Assembly: GCF_001715535.1 (NCBI RefSeq)
Contig: NZ_CP017015.1
Coordinates: 1,178,001 to 1,242,000 of the forward strand
DNA from: Spiroplasma helicoides
Lineage (GTDB): Bacteria > Bacillota_I > Bacilli_A > Mycoplasmatales > Mycoplasmataceae
Length of the DNA stretch: 64,000 nucleotides
Direction: 5' to 3'
The first letter of the stretch is position 1, and the number at the start of each line of letters is the position of its first letter. A program made the position numbers and the translations under genes. Positions 32,646 through 43,187 of the stretch are shown in pieces. The notes below the pieces were generated by a model. It was not told the origin of the DNA, ran no database searches, and saw only the letters and a list, made by a program, of their open reading frames with translations.

Positions 32646-33865
32646 TAAACTGGGAAAAATAAATTCTACACTAGAAAGAGGTGTAGAATTTTTTATGTCA
32701 AAAAACCTAACTGTAGAAGAATGAATGAAAATAATTCAAATATATAAAAAACAAGGAATTCAAATTGCAGAACAAGAATATCGTATAATTAAAGCAAAAC
32801 AGATTAAATTTTCACAATTTATTAAAAAAAGAATAAAACAAAAAACTTATTTAGTAGATAATTATGGTATGAAAAGTTTAAATAGAAAAAAAGGCTCTGG
32901 AAGATACAAAAAAAGAGATGATTCTGATATTCCAGGAATAATTAGTGATCTAACTGAAGAGCAAAAAAGAGAAATAATTGAAGATTGAATAAAAAGTCAG
33001 AGAGATAAAAAGGAAAGAAATGCGATTAGCAAAATAAAATCTCTAAACATAAGTATGAAAGCAAGAATTATATCAATGCATAGAACAACATTTTACAAAA
33101 AACCAAAAGTTAGAAGATATAAATACAATAATTTAAAAAACACAGTTGAAGAAATATTAAAGGAGTCCAAGTTTATATATGGTAGCAGAAAAATAAGTGT
33201 TTTATTAAAAGAAAAACATATGTCAATCAACGATAGAACTTTAAGGCACTATCTAAAAAGATGAGGTTTTATAATTAAAACCCGAATTAAAAAAAGACAA
33301 GCAGAATCAAAAAATATTAATACTAAATTTAAGGATTTAGTGAAGCGCAATTATAATCCTACTATAGACAATATAATTGCTACTGATGTTTCTTACATTC
33401 CGGGTTTGGTAGAAGGAAATAATTACTATTTATCTGCAGCTATTAGTCATAAAACTAAAAAAATTGAATCATGATGTTTATCAAAAAACAACAACTCGCA
33501 ATTAGTTATAGATACTTTAAATAAAATTAATAAATCAAATTTTATATTACATTCAGATCATGGCTCTCAATACTCTAGTAATGAAGTTATAGAATTGGTA
33601 AAACAAATGAATTGTCAAACTTCAATGAGCAGAGTTGGCAATTCCTTAGATAATAGAGAAATAGAGTATTTTTTTAGTTGTTTAAAAGGTGAGTATCTAA
33701 ATCACATTAATACAAACAAAATGAATATTGATGAAATTTATAATCATATAGATTGATATATAGATTGATATAATAATAAAAGAATACAAAAAATTTTGAA
33801 TTGAAAAACGCCAGCTACTGCCGGCGCTATTATTTAAAACTGTAGAATTTGTTTTTCCCAGTTTA
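32646..33865 (+). mobile_element. IS3-type insertion sequence, copy 2
   Basis: 1,220 bp, the same inverted repeats and apparently the same sequence as copy 1, flanked by the 3-bp direct repeat ATA (32643-32645 and 33866-33868). It is inserted between two lipoprotein genes rather than in one. With copy 1 it brackets 1,413 bp in direct orientation. Confidence 0.95.
32695..33837 (+). CDS. IS3-family transposase, copy 2
   Basis: A 380-aa protein whose sequence matches the copy at 30062-31204, with the same ribosome binding site, DDE residues and Trp-coding TGA codons. The match at DNA level suggests recent transposition or recent duplication. Confidence 0.93.
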
Positions 33866-33888
33866 ATATTTAAAAGTTTTTTTATAAA

Positions 33889-34911
33889 TTATTTAGTTTT
33901 TTGTGTAAAAGTTACCTCAATAGCTTCTTTTGTGTAATAATCACCATTTAAAGATGTTGAAATTATTGCTTTGTTTTTTGTCAAATCAAATGAATCAACA
34001 CTAAAATGATCATTTATTGATAAACCACTTCCATCTTTTGGGTGTGCTTCATCATTACTTTTTGTGTAACTATTTTTTGCTATAAATTGTTTTATTATCG
34101 CATCTTTTTTGGCCTTATCGTCGCTTGCGTTAGTAAGATCTACTTCATCAATGTTTTTTTGAACATTCGTACTTATTATATTTTGTTGATAAATATTTAT
34201 GATAAGTTCTCCAACTAAATAATATCCTTCTATATCATATTCGTGACCTTCTTTTATAGTTGCAACTAAACTTTTAACTTCAGTTTTTCCGTCCATATCA
34301 GTTGAAACAGAACTTCCCTTACCTTCTAATTGATCCTTATAATCAACATTTACAATATCCATTATTTGTTCAGCTGTTAAAGGTAGGAAAGCTGCATTAG
34401 GGGTATTTAAAACTCCTTCTATGAAATCTTTTACAGATTCTAATATTTCACTGCGTGTTTTTATACTTTTTGTCATAACATAACCTAAGTTAAGTTGGTT
34501 AGGTCTGAAGCCTTGTCCTGTACTATCTCCATCAATGACGCTTCTTATTAAACTCAATGGTATTTGTGTTGCACTTGAAGGTGTTTTTTTATACTCAAAT
34601 GCCAACTTTACTGAACCAGTAAATTTTTCTGAACTGTCTTTTGCCTTTATTGTTGCTTCAGATGCGGTGGGTTTTCCATCAAATGTTATATCTGCAGTTT
34701 TCAAACCATAATCTTTATTTTTTGAATTAATTGTTGAAACTATTAGTGCCAAACTTGGTAAATCAGAGTTACCATTTATTTTACCTAAATCTTTAACCTC
34801 CAAATTACCTAAATCTTTTTTTGTGTCTTGATTCTTGTTACAAGCAACTGCAACACTACCACTAGTAGCGACTAGTCCTGTTGCTGCTAATAAACTTAAT
34901 AATTTTTTCAT
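33889..34911 (-). CDS. repeat lipoprotein
   Basis: A 340-aa protein with the signal MKKLLSLLAATGLVATSGS, then VAVAC. The mature part begins with the module DLGKINGNSDLPSLALIVSTI, then a strand-rich part ending GSVKLAFEYKK, the same layout as 1-200 and 27203-29110. The C-terminus ends in another module with ISTSLNGDYYTKEAIEVTF. Function unknown; surface-exposed. AAGGAG precedes the ATG. It lies just outside the right end of IS copy 2. Confidence 0.85.
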   Translation of the reverse strand: MKKLLSLLAATGLVATSGSVAVACNKNQDTKKDLGNLEVKDLGKINGNSDLPSLALIVSTINSKNKDYGLKTADITFDGKPTASEATIKAKDSSEKFTGSVKLAFEYKKTPSSATQIPLSLIRSVIDGDSTGQGFRPNQLNLGYVMTKSIKTRSEILESVKDFIEGVLNTPNAAFLPLTAEQIMDIVNVDYKDQLEGKGSSVSTDMDGKTEVKSLVATIKEGHEYDIEGYYLVGELIINIYQQNIISTNVQKNIDEVDLTNASDDKAKKDAIIKQFIAKNSYTKSNDEAHPKDGSGLSINDHFSVDSFDLTKNKAIISTSLNGDYYTKEAIEVTFTQKTK

Positions 34912-34986
34912 ATTATTCTCCTTTTTTCTTTTTTTATTATAAACCTTTATTTAAATAAAAAGTTTAACATTATTTTATATTGTTGA

Positions 34987-35967
34987 TTAAATAGATACCA
35001 TTACACCATTTGTACCTTTACTAAATAATATAGTTGCTGTTCCTTTTAAAAGTTTACTACTTTCACTAGCAACTATTTTCACAGATCAAATATTAGCATC
35101 ATGGTGTAAATCTATTTGAACAATATAATCATTTTTATTCTCACCATTGAATGTACTTTCTGTTGCATCTTTGGATAGTTCTTTAACTTTTTCGTTGATA
35201 TTATCTTTTATAGAGTTATATAATTTTACTTGCTCATTTTTATCATTTTCAGAGCCTTTTTCATTTGTTAAATCTGGTACTTCATTTCCTTTAATAGTTT
35301 CACCAAATTCAACATCTTCTAAATTCATTAAGTCTTTTCTTTTTTCTCCTAATGCATCTCATCAAAAGTTTCAATTTAGACCACTTATTTTTGTATTATT
35401 ATACATTACTCTAACCTTAGCTTTACCTTTTATAGTTTGAGTGGCGGCTTGATCTATTTCACATTTATAGTCGTCTTTTGTAGTATCCACATTTAAGTAT
35501 TTTTTAACTTTTGCAGCAACTGCAATTCTTACTTGTTCTTCACTATTATTTTCATTAGTTCCCAAGTTAACTGCATTGAAATAAAGTCTTTCTAAGGTTG
35601 TTTTGGTTTCAATGTCCGCTACAGCTGAAAAAGTGACTCCTCCAGATAATTTTTCTGATCCTTCGATTGCATCAACTCTGATTCTTGATGGTCCACTTCC
35701 ACCTGAACCAACAAAATCTGAAAAAGTGAAATCTACCCCTTCTTGAACATCAGTTCCGAAAACTTCTTGTATTTTAGCTATAACTGCATCCTGTACAATT
35801 GGTCCACTTCCAGTATTTACACTAACTTTTGCATCCTTTTGTACTAATTCTATATCCCCGTGTTTTAATATTTGTACTGGTGGTTTATAGCTGTCACAAG
35901 CTATAACACCAACACTACTTGTAGCAACTAATCCAGTTGCTGCTAATAAACTTAATAATTTTTTCAT
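34987..35967 (-). CDS. repeat lipoprotein
   Basis: A 326-aa protein starting at 35967 (MKKLLSLLAATGLVATSS, then VGVIAC). An in-frame ATG six codons upstream overlaps the GAAGGGAA ribosome binding site and is therefore not chosen. Two or three copies of the lipoprotein module are seen (VQEGVDFTFSDF to GVTFSAVAD; YKCEIDQ to KAKVRVMYN; a last one ending GTATILFSKG). Three TGA-coded Trp residues lie in one ten-residue stretch. Surface protein of unknown role. Confidence 0.85.
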
Positions 35968-36118
35968 TTTATTAATTCCCTTCATTAAGCATAAAGCTCA
36001 TTTCAATTATACTTTTTATATCTAAAAAAGTCTACCCAACAAAATTTGACACCTAAAATAAATTTATAAAATAAAAAAAATATTAAATATCATTTTTTAA
36101 TAATTTTTATTTTTAAAG

Positions 36119-36127
36119 TGTTATAAT
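36119..36127 (+). promoter_or_regulatory. extended -10 promoter of a small RNA
   Basis: TG-T-TATAAT, a perfect extended -10, seven bases before the start of a structured, non-coding stretch. No good -35 is needed with an extended -10 and none is seen. Confidence 0.6.
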
Positions 36128-36133
36128 TTTAAT

Positions 36134-36250
36134 GTGATAGAGATATCACACTTGTAAAAGGTTTTTTACCACATAATAGCTTTCCATTTCAATCCGACAA
36201 TGAATGGTTAGCAAAAAAAACAGATGACTCCTATTGGTCTGTTTTTTTTA
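36134..36250 (+). ncRNA. candidate small structured RNA of about 115 nt
   Basis: The stretch after the extended -10 has no open frame but four successive stems: GTGATA-GAGA-TATCAC, GTAAAA-GGTT-TTTTAC, GCT..CCATT/AATGG..AGC with a 14-base loop, and AAACAGA/TCTGTTT followed by T8, an intrinsic terminator. It is a stand-alone unit between a divergent lipoprotein and a convergent PAP2 gene. It does not show SRP RNA, tmRNA or RNase P landmarks. The MCS4 small RNA of Mycoplasma capricolum is a possible relative, but I cannot verify this. Confidence 0.6.
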
Positions 36251-36259
36251 TTTTCAGAT

Positions 36260-36292
36260 AAAAAATCTCAAGTTTATAACTTGAGATTTTTT
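36260..36292. terminator. bidirectional intrinsic terminator
   Basis: Arms AAAAATCTCAAGTT and AACTTGAGATTTTT with a very short loop and T runs on both sides. It ends the PAP2 gene on the minus strand and backs up the small RNA on the plus strand. Confidence 0.85.
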
Positions 36293-37589
36293 ATACTTTG
36301 TTTATTTTATATTGACTTAGTTTTTTTTCAATTTTTTGATCTTTATTTTTACCATATCTAAACGAACAAATCTTTATATCATAGTTTTTACATTTAACAT
36401 ATAAATCAAAGCTTTTTTTGTTTTCTACAACATAACCATTAACTGGCATATCTCTTTTTGCTTTATATCTATTAATAAGGTATCTAACATTTTTGTTTCC
36501 AAAGTAATTAACCATTGGAATAAATAAAACAGCTACAACATTTGAAAATTCTAGATCACTTAATCAATGTGTTCTTCCAACCATTAATGATGTTTTCATT
36601 GAAAATAAAACTATAATTAATCAAAAATAAATAAATCCTAGTTTTTTATTAGTTAATTTTCTATTTTTACTTGGTCCAACAAATAAAAACATTATACTCA
36701 TTACACAAAATGTTGACATAACATGACCTGATGGAAAATCCCTATTTCAATAACCATCATTATCTACTTTGACAGAGTTAAAGTCTAATCAATACTTTAT
36801 GTTATCTAGAAAATGATTAATTTCTCATCATTCCCTATATGTTGCATTTGTTTTACCATCAGGACCAGTACCCCAATATCTTTCTTTGGGATTATAAGTT
36901 CAACCTTTTTTTTCTGCTTCTTTTAACATATCTTCAAATACATTACTGTATAAGAAAGGTCTTCCAAATATTGTTTTTAAAGCTCCAATAACCAAATATA
37001 AAAAGACAATGTATGATAGACCTTTAATAGCATCCATTCAATACTCATTATCTAAAATGTCTTCTCTTTTCGAAAACTTAAATCGTAAATATCATGAACC
37101 TGTTAGCATTACTGCAAGTTCAATCAATTTAACAATGGCAACAATACCTACTCTTCAATATGAGCTTTCAAAAGTTTGAAAATCATTACCCGGTCCAAAA
37201 CCTGTATCTTCAGTTGCTTTTGAATATAAAGTAAAAGCAGTTACAACCACTCATAAGAAAATACCTATTGCATAATAAATATTTACAACTCACTCATGGT
37301 TTCTAAAAAAATCTTTTTTTCCGTACTTAAATTTGAAATAAACATAAGATTCTCAGATCACTCCAATTAATATAAATGCAAGACACATGAATTGAAAGTT
37401 ACCAAATTCATCCATAAAAACTACTCATAGTTTTACAGGAAAATAATCCATACCTTTGGCAAATCATGTATGTATATCTCAGTCATAAAAACTAGATACT
37501 ATAAATAAAATTGTTGAAATACCAATCATTACAATTCCAGGAATTACTAAAAATTTGAATTCTCTAGATTTTTTGCCCATTTTAAACAT
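36291..37589 (-). CDS. PAP2-superfamily membrane phosphatase
   Basis: A 432-aa membrane protein. The PAP2 phosphatase signature is present in order: KTIFGRPF (motif 1), DFPSGHVMST (motif 2) and VGRTHWLSDLEFS (motif 3, with the nucleophilic His and its Asp). Several hydrophobic segments surround them. Between motifs 1 and 2 is an insert of about 60 aromatic-rich residues. The start at 37589 is chosen because AGGTG lies eight bases before it; MGK at 37580 is the alternative. It likely dephosphorylates phosphatidate-type lipids or pyrophosphates. It is preceded by a paralogue 23 bases upstream. Confidence 0.85.
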
Positions 37590-37612
37590 TTCTAAAACAC
37601 CTATTATCTATT

Positions 37613-38953
37613 CTAATTTGTATGATCTCCTAAAGCTTGTTCAAGAGTATCTTTTTTAAGCATAACATTTATTTTATAGAATTTCATTACTTTATTTATT
37701 TGCTCTGTTGGGTCTTTTGTATATAAATATTTACCTACTTTCAAATGATATAAACCATTATAAGTATAGATAGTAAATGATCTTTTAGAGATGTGAGCTC
37801 ATCCCATAACTTTTTCAAATTTATTTTTAGTTTTAAAGTGATTGATAAAGTATCTTAGCATTCTGTTCATCACCATTGAACTAAATGGAAACATAAAAAT
37901 ACCAAAAAATGTTGAAAACTCTACATCAGTTCATCAATGAGAACGGTATACAACAAGTGCAAATTTCATTGAAGTTAAAACTACAAATATTCAAATATAT
38001 ATAAATGCAATTTTTCTTTTATTTAGCTTTCTTTCTTTATTTGGATTTATAAATAAATACATTACAGTTAGAACACAAAAAGTTGATGTTGTATGTCCAG
38101 AAGGAAAATCGACATTTCATCAAGCATTTGTTTGAGTTTTTTCTACATCTCCTTTAAATCAATTCTCTAGGTTATTCAAAAAATCATTAGGCTCTCATCA
38201 ATTTTTATATTCAACATTATCAACACCAAATTGACCTCCACCTCAGGTTAATACATCGGGGTTGTATGTTCATCCTTTAGCTGCAACTTCAGTGTTTAGT
38301 ATTTCATTAAATATTGTTGAATAATAGTATGGTCTTCCAAAAGAGTTTTTCATCAAAATTACAATAATGTATGATGCACTTATGTAAAATATTCCTTTTA
38401 AAGAATCAACTCAATATTCTTGAACAAAAATGTCTTCTCTTTTTGAAAATTTAAATCTTAAATAGTAAGTTATAGCAATTAAAGCAATCAATTCAAATAT
38501 TTTTACCAGTATTATTGCATATATCTTGTACTCATTGCTATCGACTATTAAAGCGTCATTTCCCACACCAAATCCTTGATCAGAATTTATAGCATCATCC
38601 AATCAAATAAATGTTGTTGCAACATACAAAGTAAATGCAGCTAAATAATATAAGTTTACAACTCATTCATTGTTTCTAAAAAAGTCTTTTTTTCAGTATT
38701 TTTGAAAATATACAAATGATGTTTCTCAAATAACTCCTAAAAATAAAATTAAAACGGGTAAAAATTGAAAAACGCCTCACATATCCATAAACAAAACTCA
38801 TGCTTTTGCAGCTTTATATTGTATAGCTTGGGCCAAAAATACTTGTATATCTCAATCATAAGCAGAAGCTGCACAAAAAATAGTCAAAGAGAGTACAAAA
38901 AAAATTGCACCTGGTATGTACAAAAAATTCATCTCTCTTGATTTAGTTTTCAT
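37613..38953 (-). CDS. PAP2-superfamily membrane phosphatase (paralogue)
   Basis: A 446-aa paralogue of the downstream gene, sharing the order of segments and length. Motifs are GRPYYYSTIF, DFPSGHTTSTFC and VVYRSHWWTDVEFS. Catalytic Arg, His and Asp residues are kept. The insert between motifs 1 and 2 is Trp-rich (WGGGQFG, NWWEP, NNLENWF), mostly TGA-coded. Tandem duplication is likely; the two are probably one transcript. The C-terminal 70 residues are hydrophilic and should be cytoplasmic. Confidence 0.85.
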
Positions 38954-39090
38954 ATTCTTTCACTCTCTTTTTTTAAAATATATATAATTTAATTCATTAC
39001 ATTCCAAATTAATTATATCAACTGACAAGTGTTATCTATTAATTATTTTTTATTGCTTTTTATAGTTTTTTGGTAAATATTTCTAAATAA

Positions 39091-39110
39091 AAAACTGCCT
39101 AAGCAGTTTT
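39091..39110 (-). terminator. intrinsic terminator of alaS
   Basis: Arms AAAACTGC and GCAGTTTT around CTAA, with an A/T context, directly at the alaS stop codon. Confidence 0.7.
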
Positions 39111-41787
39111 AAACTATTTTACCTTGAGCAAACTTAGTGTTTCCTCCACCTTGCAAATTGTAATCCTTAGTATTTCTGAAAATATCAATTGCACTATATT
39201 TTTTTTCATCAACTTTATCGCCAATACTAATCATATAAATTTTTAGTTCAGTATTAACCATTTTTAAAACTAAATTTTTATATTGATTGTGTAATTTATC
39301 AGAAAGAGCTTTCATTTCTTTCATATCTAAATCATTTGCTTGCACTAATAATTCACAAGCTCCATCTATTTCAACTGGTTTTAAATTATCATATGCAGCT
39401 ATTTTTTTACCTATTAATATATCATCAACAGTTTTTTGATAAACCTTGAACATACCTTTAACTTCAGCTACTTTTCTTTTTATAACTGCTGCATTTTTTT
39501 TATTCATTTCTAAAGAGTTAATCTCTGAAATAAGATTTTCAATTTCTTTATTTTCAACGATAGTTTTATATTGTTCAAATTTTTCAACTGTTGGTTTCAG
39601 CTCTGCTTTTTGCTTAACAAATTGCTCATTGATACTTGCAGAAACTTCTTTGTGACTTGTCACCGCTATAAAACGATAAACACCACTACCTTTTGATTCA
39701 ACATTTGTTACAAAAATATCTTCTAATTCTTTTGAGTTTGAAACATGTGTTCCCCCACATAACTCACATGAAAAGTTACCAAACTTAATTGCTCTAACTT
39801 GTTCTCCATATTTATCTGTGAACAAAGCCAAGGCTTTGTGGACATTAATGGCTTCATCATAACTACAAAATATTATTTCACAAGGAATTGATTCTTTGAT
39901 TGCTCTTTCTGCAACTTTATGAATTTGGTCTATTTCTTCTTCAGTAGGAGGTCGATTAAATGTTATGTCTAATCTAAATCCTTTTTCGTCGTTATAACTA
40001 CCGCATTGCAAAGCATCTTCTCCTAAAATTTCTCTTATTGAAGATTGAAGTAAGTGAGATCCTGAGTGGTTTTTTCTTGTATAGTATCTTTTTTCTGAAT
40101 CAATTTTTGCTAAAACCTCATCCCCAACTTTTAAACTTCCATTAAGTTTAACCTTATGAATATTTTGTTTATTTGGTCCTGGTTGAGTATCAATAACATT
40201 ATGGTGATTTCCTTGATTATCAATTAAAATCCCATGATCTGCTGCTTGACCACCTTTTTCGGCATAAAAAGGTGTTTTGTCTAAAGTTATAAATACGATT
40301 TCATCTTTTGCTTCTTTTATTTCTATTTCGTCAACAAACATAAAGTTGACTTTTGCTTTTATTTCTTCCAATTCATATCCTACAAACTCACTTTCAACGT
40401 TTAAGTCTGTTAAGATTTTTGATTGTTTATTTCACACTTTATCATCCTTTCTAGCACTTCTTGCTAGTTCTTTTGCTTCTTCTAAAAGCCTTTCATATTC
40501 ATTTACATCTACTTCAACATTAATCTCATTAGCAATTTCACATGTTAATTCAATTGGAAAACCAAATGACTCAAATAAAAGTAAGGCATTTTTACCTGTT
40601 ACTTTTTTTTCTTTTGCAATTATATTTTCTAAGTGTTCATAACCTTTAGAAAGAGTTTGTAAAAATCTTTTTTCTTCATTCTCAATAACTTCTTTTGCCG
40701 TTTTTGCTTTTTCTTTAATATATGGGTAAAACTCTGACATAGCCAAAATTACAGAATCAACTAATTTATATACAAAAGCTTCATTAATACCTAATTTTTT
40801 ACCATATACACTACTTCTTCTTATTAATCTTCTGATTATATACCCTCTATCTTTATTACCAGGATATACACCATCACTTATTGCAAATGTGACAGCTCTA
40901 ACATGATCGGCAATAACTTTAAAAGCTGTATTAATTTTGGTTTGTTCTTTATTTTCATTAAAATAGTTTTCGATTGAGTATTTAAATTTTTTGTCACATA
41001 TTTTTTCCACTTCTTTTATCGTTGGTAAAAAAAGATCTGTTTCAAAGTTTGTAGGGGTATCTTGAAAAATAGAAACTAATCTTTCAAGTCCTGCACCTGT
41101 ATCTATATTTTTTCTTGGTAGTTCCGTGTAATTATTTTGTCCATCATTATTAAATTGTGAAAAAACAATATTTCAAACTTCGATATAACGATCGTTTTCA
41201 ATATCTTCAGCCAATAATCTTGATCCAATTTTTTGAGGATCTCACTTTTCACCTCTATCAAAAAATATTTCCGTGTTTGGACCACATGGACCTTGACCTA
41301 CATCTCAAAAGTTTGTATCTCTCGAACCTTTAAAAATATGATCAGTGGCAATCCCAAGTTCTTTTGTTCAAATATCATATGCTTCATTATCTTCTTCAAA
41401 AACTGTTATGTATAATAAATCTTTATCCATATCATATCAATCTTTTGATGTTAAAAGTTCTCAAGCAAAATGTATTGCTTCTTTTTTAAAATAATCACCA
41501 ATAGAAAAGTTACCTAACATTTCAAACATAGTTTGATGTCTAGCAGTTACTCCCACATTTTCAATATCATTTGTTCTAATTGATTTTTGTGAGTTCGTTA
41601 GTCTTGGTGAAGGAGGATTTAGTCTTCCATCAAAATATGGTTTTAAAGTTGCTACTCCCGAGTTTATTCAAAGTAAACTAGGATCATCAACAGGGACCAA
41701 ACTAACTGGTTCTAAAAAATAATGATTTTTAGATTTAAAATAATCTAATCACATGCTTCTAATTTGATTTGAGCTAAGTTTTTTCAT
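39109..41787 (-). CDS. alaS: alanyl-tRNA synthetase
   Basis: An 892-aa enzyme charging tRNA-Ala. The class II catalytic core (residues 1-240) has [21 protein letters not shown] and [14 protein letters not shown]. The tRNA-recognition part follows, then the editing domain with HSGSHLLQ (HxxxH) and [11 protein letters not shown] (Cys and His), and a coiled coil with the C-terminal domain ending [16 protein letters not shown] at 41787 follows AAGGAG. Length is normal for the family. No T-box was seen in its short leader. Confidence 0.97.
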
Positions 41788-41865
41788 AATAATTCTCCTT
41801 GATATAAATTAACAACCTAATTTTAACATAGAATTAATTGCTAAAACCTTTAATAAAATTAGAAT

Positions 41866-41898
41866 AAAAAAAATTGTCCATATTTTTATGAACAATTC
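41866..41898 (-). terminator. intrinsic terminator of the broken lipoprotein gene
   Basis: On the minus strand AATTGTTCAT and ATGGACAATT pair around a short loop and are followed by a run of T. One mismatch in the stem. Confidence 0.7.
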
Positions 41899-41905
41899 GA
41901 TTGTA

Positions 41906-43057
41906 TTAGTGCAATAAGTAACTAACCAATGAACTAGAATTTGCTGCGGCATTTTTTTCTGCTCAAGCCACTATTAGGTTTACAACTGGTTCAGCCAATT
42001 TAGTACTAATAGGTGTTATGACAAATTTATGTAATATGAAGCTTGCTCCAGGAACTTTATCTATCAGAGCTTTTAATGTAGGTAATAAATCAAGAGCTTT
42101 ATCTGCAAACCCTTCAATTAATCCCGATACTACATCCATTAATCAATCCTTACCGTTTGTCAAAACTAATTGTTGCACAAATAATTGCACTTTATAAATT
42201 CCTAGTGAAATGTTGTTTTTTTGCTTTTTGCATTCAACCTTCTTCATTATTTTTTGCATCCACTTCTTCTTGTGTTGAATCATCTTTTAATTTTTTAACA
42301 TCTAATGCAATATCATCTGATTCTGTTGATTTTTCACATCATCATATGTACCGTTATTATTTAAATCAACCATTAAGTTAAAATGTATTTTTCAACCAGT
42401 CAGTCCCTTATAATCTAAGTTCATTTCTGATATATAAGTATTGCTTGGAATTTTCATATCTAATGCAGTGTTCATTCAATCATTCAGTTTTTGTGCTAAA
42501 GCATCATATTCAGCTTTTTTATTTTTTGCGCTTTTTGTAGTTGTGTTATAAGCATCTTCTATGCTAACTCCACCAGTAATACCAGCACCAGCTGCTTTAA
42601 AAGCAGTTTGAAAATCATCCATAAATGATTTTGTTACATAGTAGTTATTAAATGCTTTTTGAAAGTTAGTTTCAATTTCATTTAAATCTTTTTTGCCTTG
42701 TTTAGCATCACTGCTAACTTCTGCTTTAGTTTGTCTTAAAGCGGCTAAAATATCTTTATTGTTTTCACTTGTAAAAATATCTTTATATTGTTTATTTGAA
42801 AATTTAACTTGACCTTTTATATCTTTTGGTAAAGTGAAGTTTACAACTAAATTTCCATTTTCTTTTGGTTCATGATCACCTTTAAAAGTATCATATACAT
42901 CTTTTGCTGCTTCTAAAGCTTTTTTAGATGTTGAAAAGTCTCAATCCACAACTGTATCTTTTAAATCTTCTTTAGCGGCTTTGTTACATGCAACAACTCC
43001 AGCACCAGCAGATACAACTAATGAACTGGCACCTAATAATGCTAACATTTTCTTCAT
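41906..43057 (-). pseudogene. lipoprotein gene broken by two opposite 1-base indels
   Basis: Start MKKMLALLGASSLVVSAGA, then GVVAC (lipobox). The frame runs well to NNNGTYDDV, then shifts. Continuity (KSTESDDIALDVKKLKDD) needs one more A in the A5 run at 42334-42330. A second shift needs one less A in the A7 run at 42222-42216, giving KNNISLGIYKVQLF and then an open frame to the TAA at 41906. The net length is 384 codons, still divisible by three. Without repair translation ends at a TAG shortly after the first shift. Phase change, decay or sequencing error are all possible. Confidence 0.75.
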
Positions 43058-43082
43058 ATTGTTTTTCTCCTTGTTTAAAATA

Positions 43083-43104
43083 ACTAACACCATTTAGTGT
43101 TAGT
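43083..43104 (-). repeat. perfect inverted repeat in the leader of the broken lipoprotein gene
   Basis: ACTAACAC, CATTTA, GTGTTAGT: 8-bp arms around a 6-base loop, 26-47 bases upstream of the ATG at 43057. It could be an operator or a 5' mRNA hairpin; no T run follows on the minus strand, so it is not a normal terminator. Confidence 0.5.
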
Positions 43105-43158
43105 AAACTTATATGTTATATTAATAATTTAATAAGTCAACATATAAGTGTAAAAAAT

Positions 43159-43187
43159 AAAAAAATAAGTTTTATACTTATTTTTTA
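43159..43187. terminator. intrinsic terminator
   Basis: Arms AAAAAATAAGT and ACTTATTTTTT around a 5-base loop. It covers the stop of the 43178-43918 gene and separates it from the lipoprotein leader. Confidence 0.7.

Noticed and set aside
36134-36250. The structured stretch as a riboswitch
   Set aside because: No gene follows on the plus strand before the terminator and the next gene is convergent, so a stand-alone RNA fits better.
41788-41865. T-box leader upstream of alaS
   Set aside because: The space is under 80 bases and lacks the T-box core sequence and a terminator.
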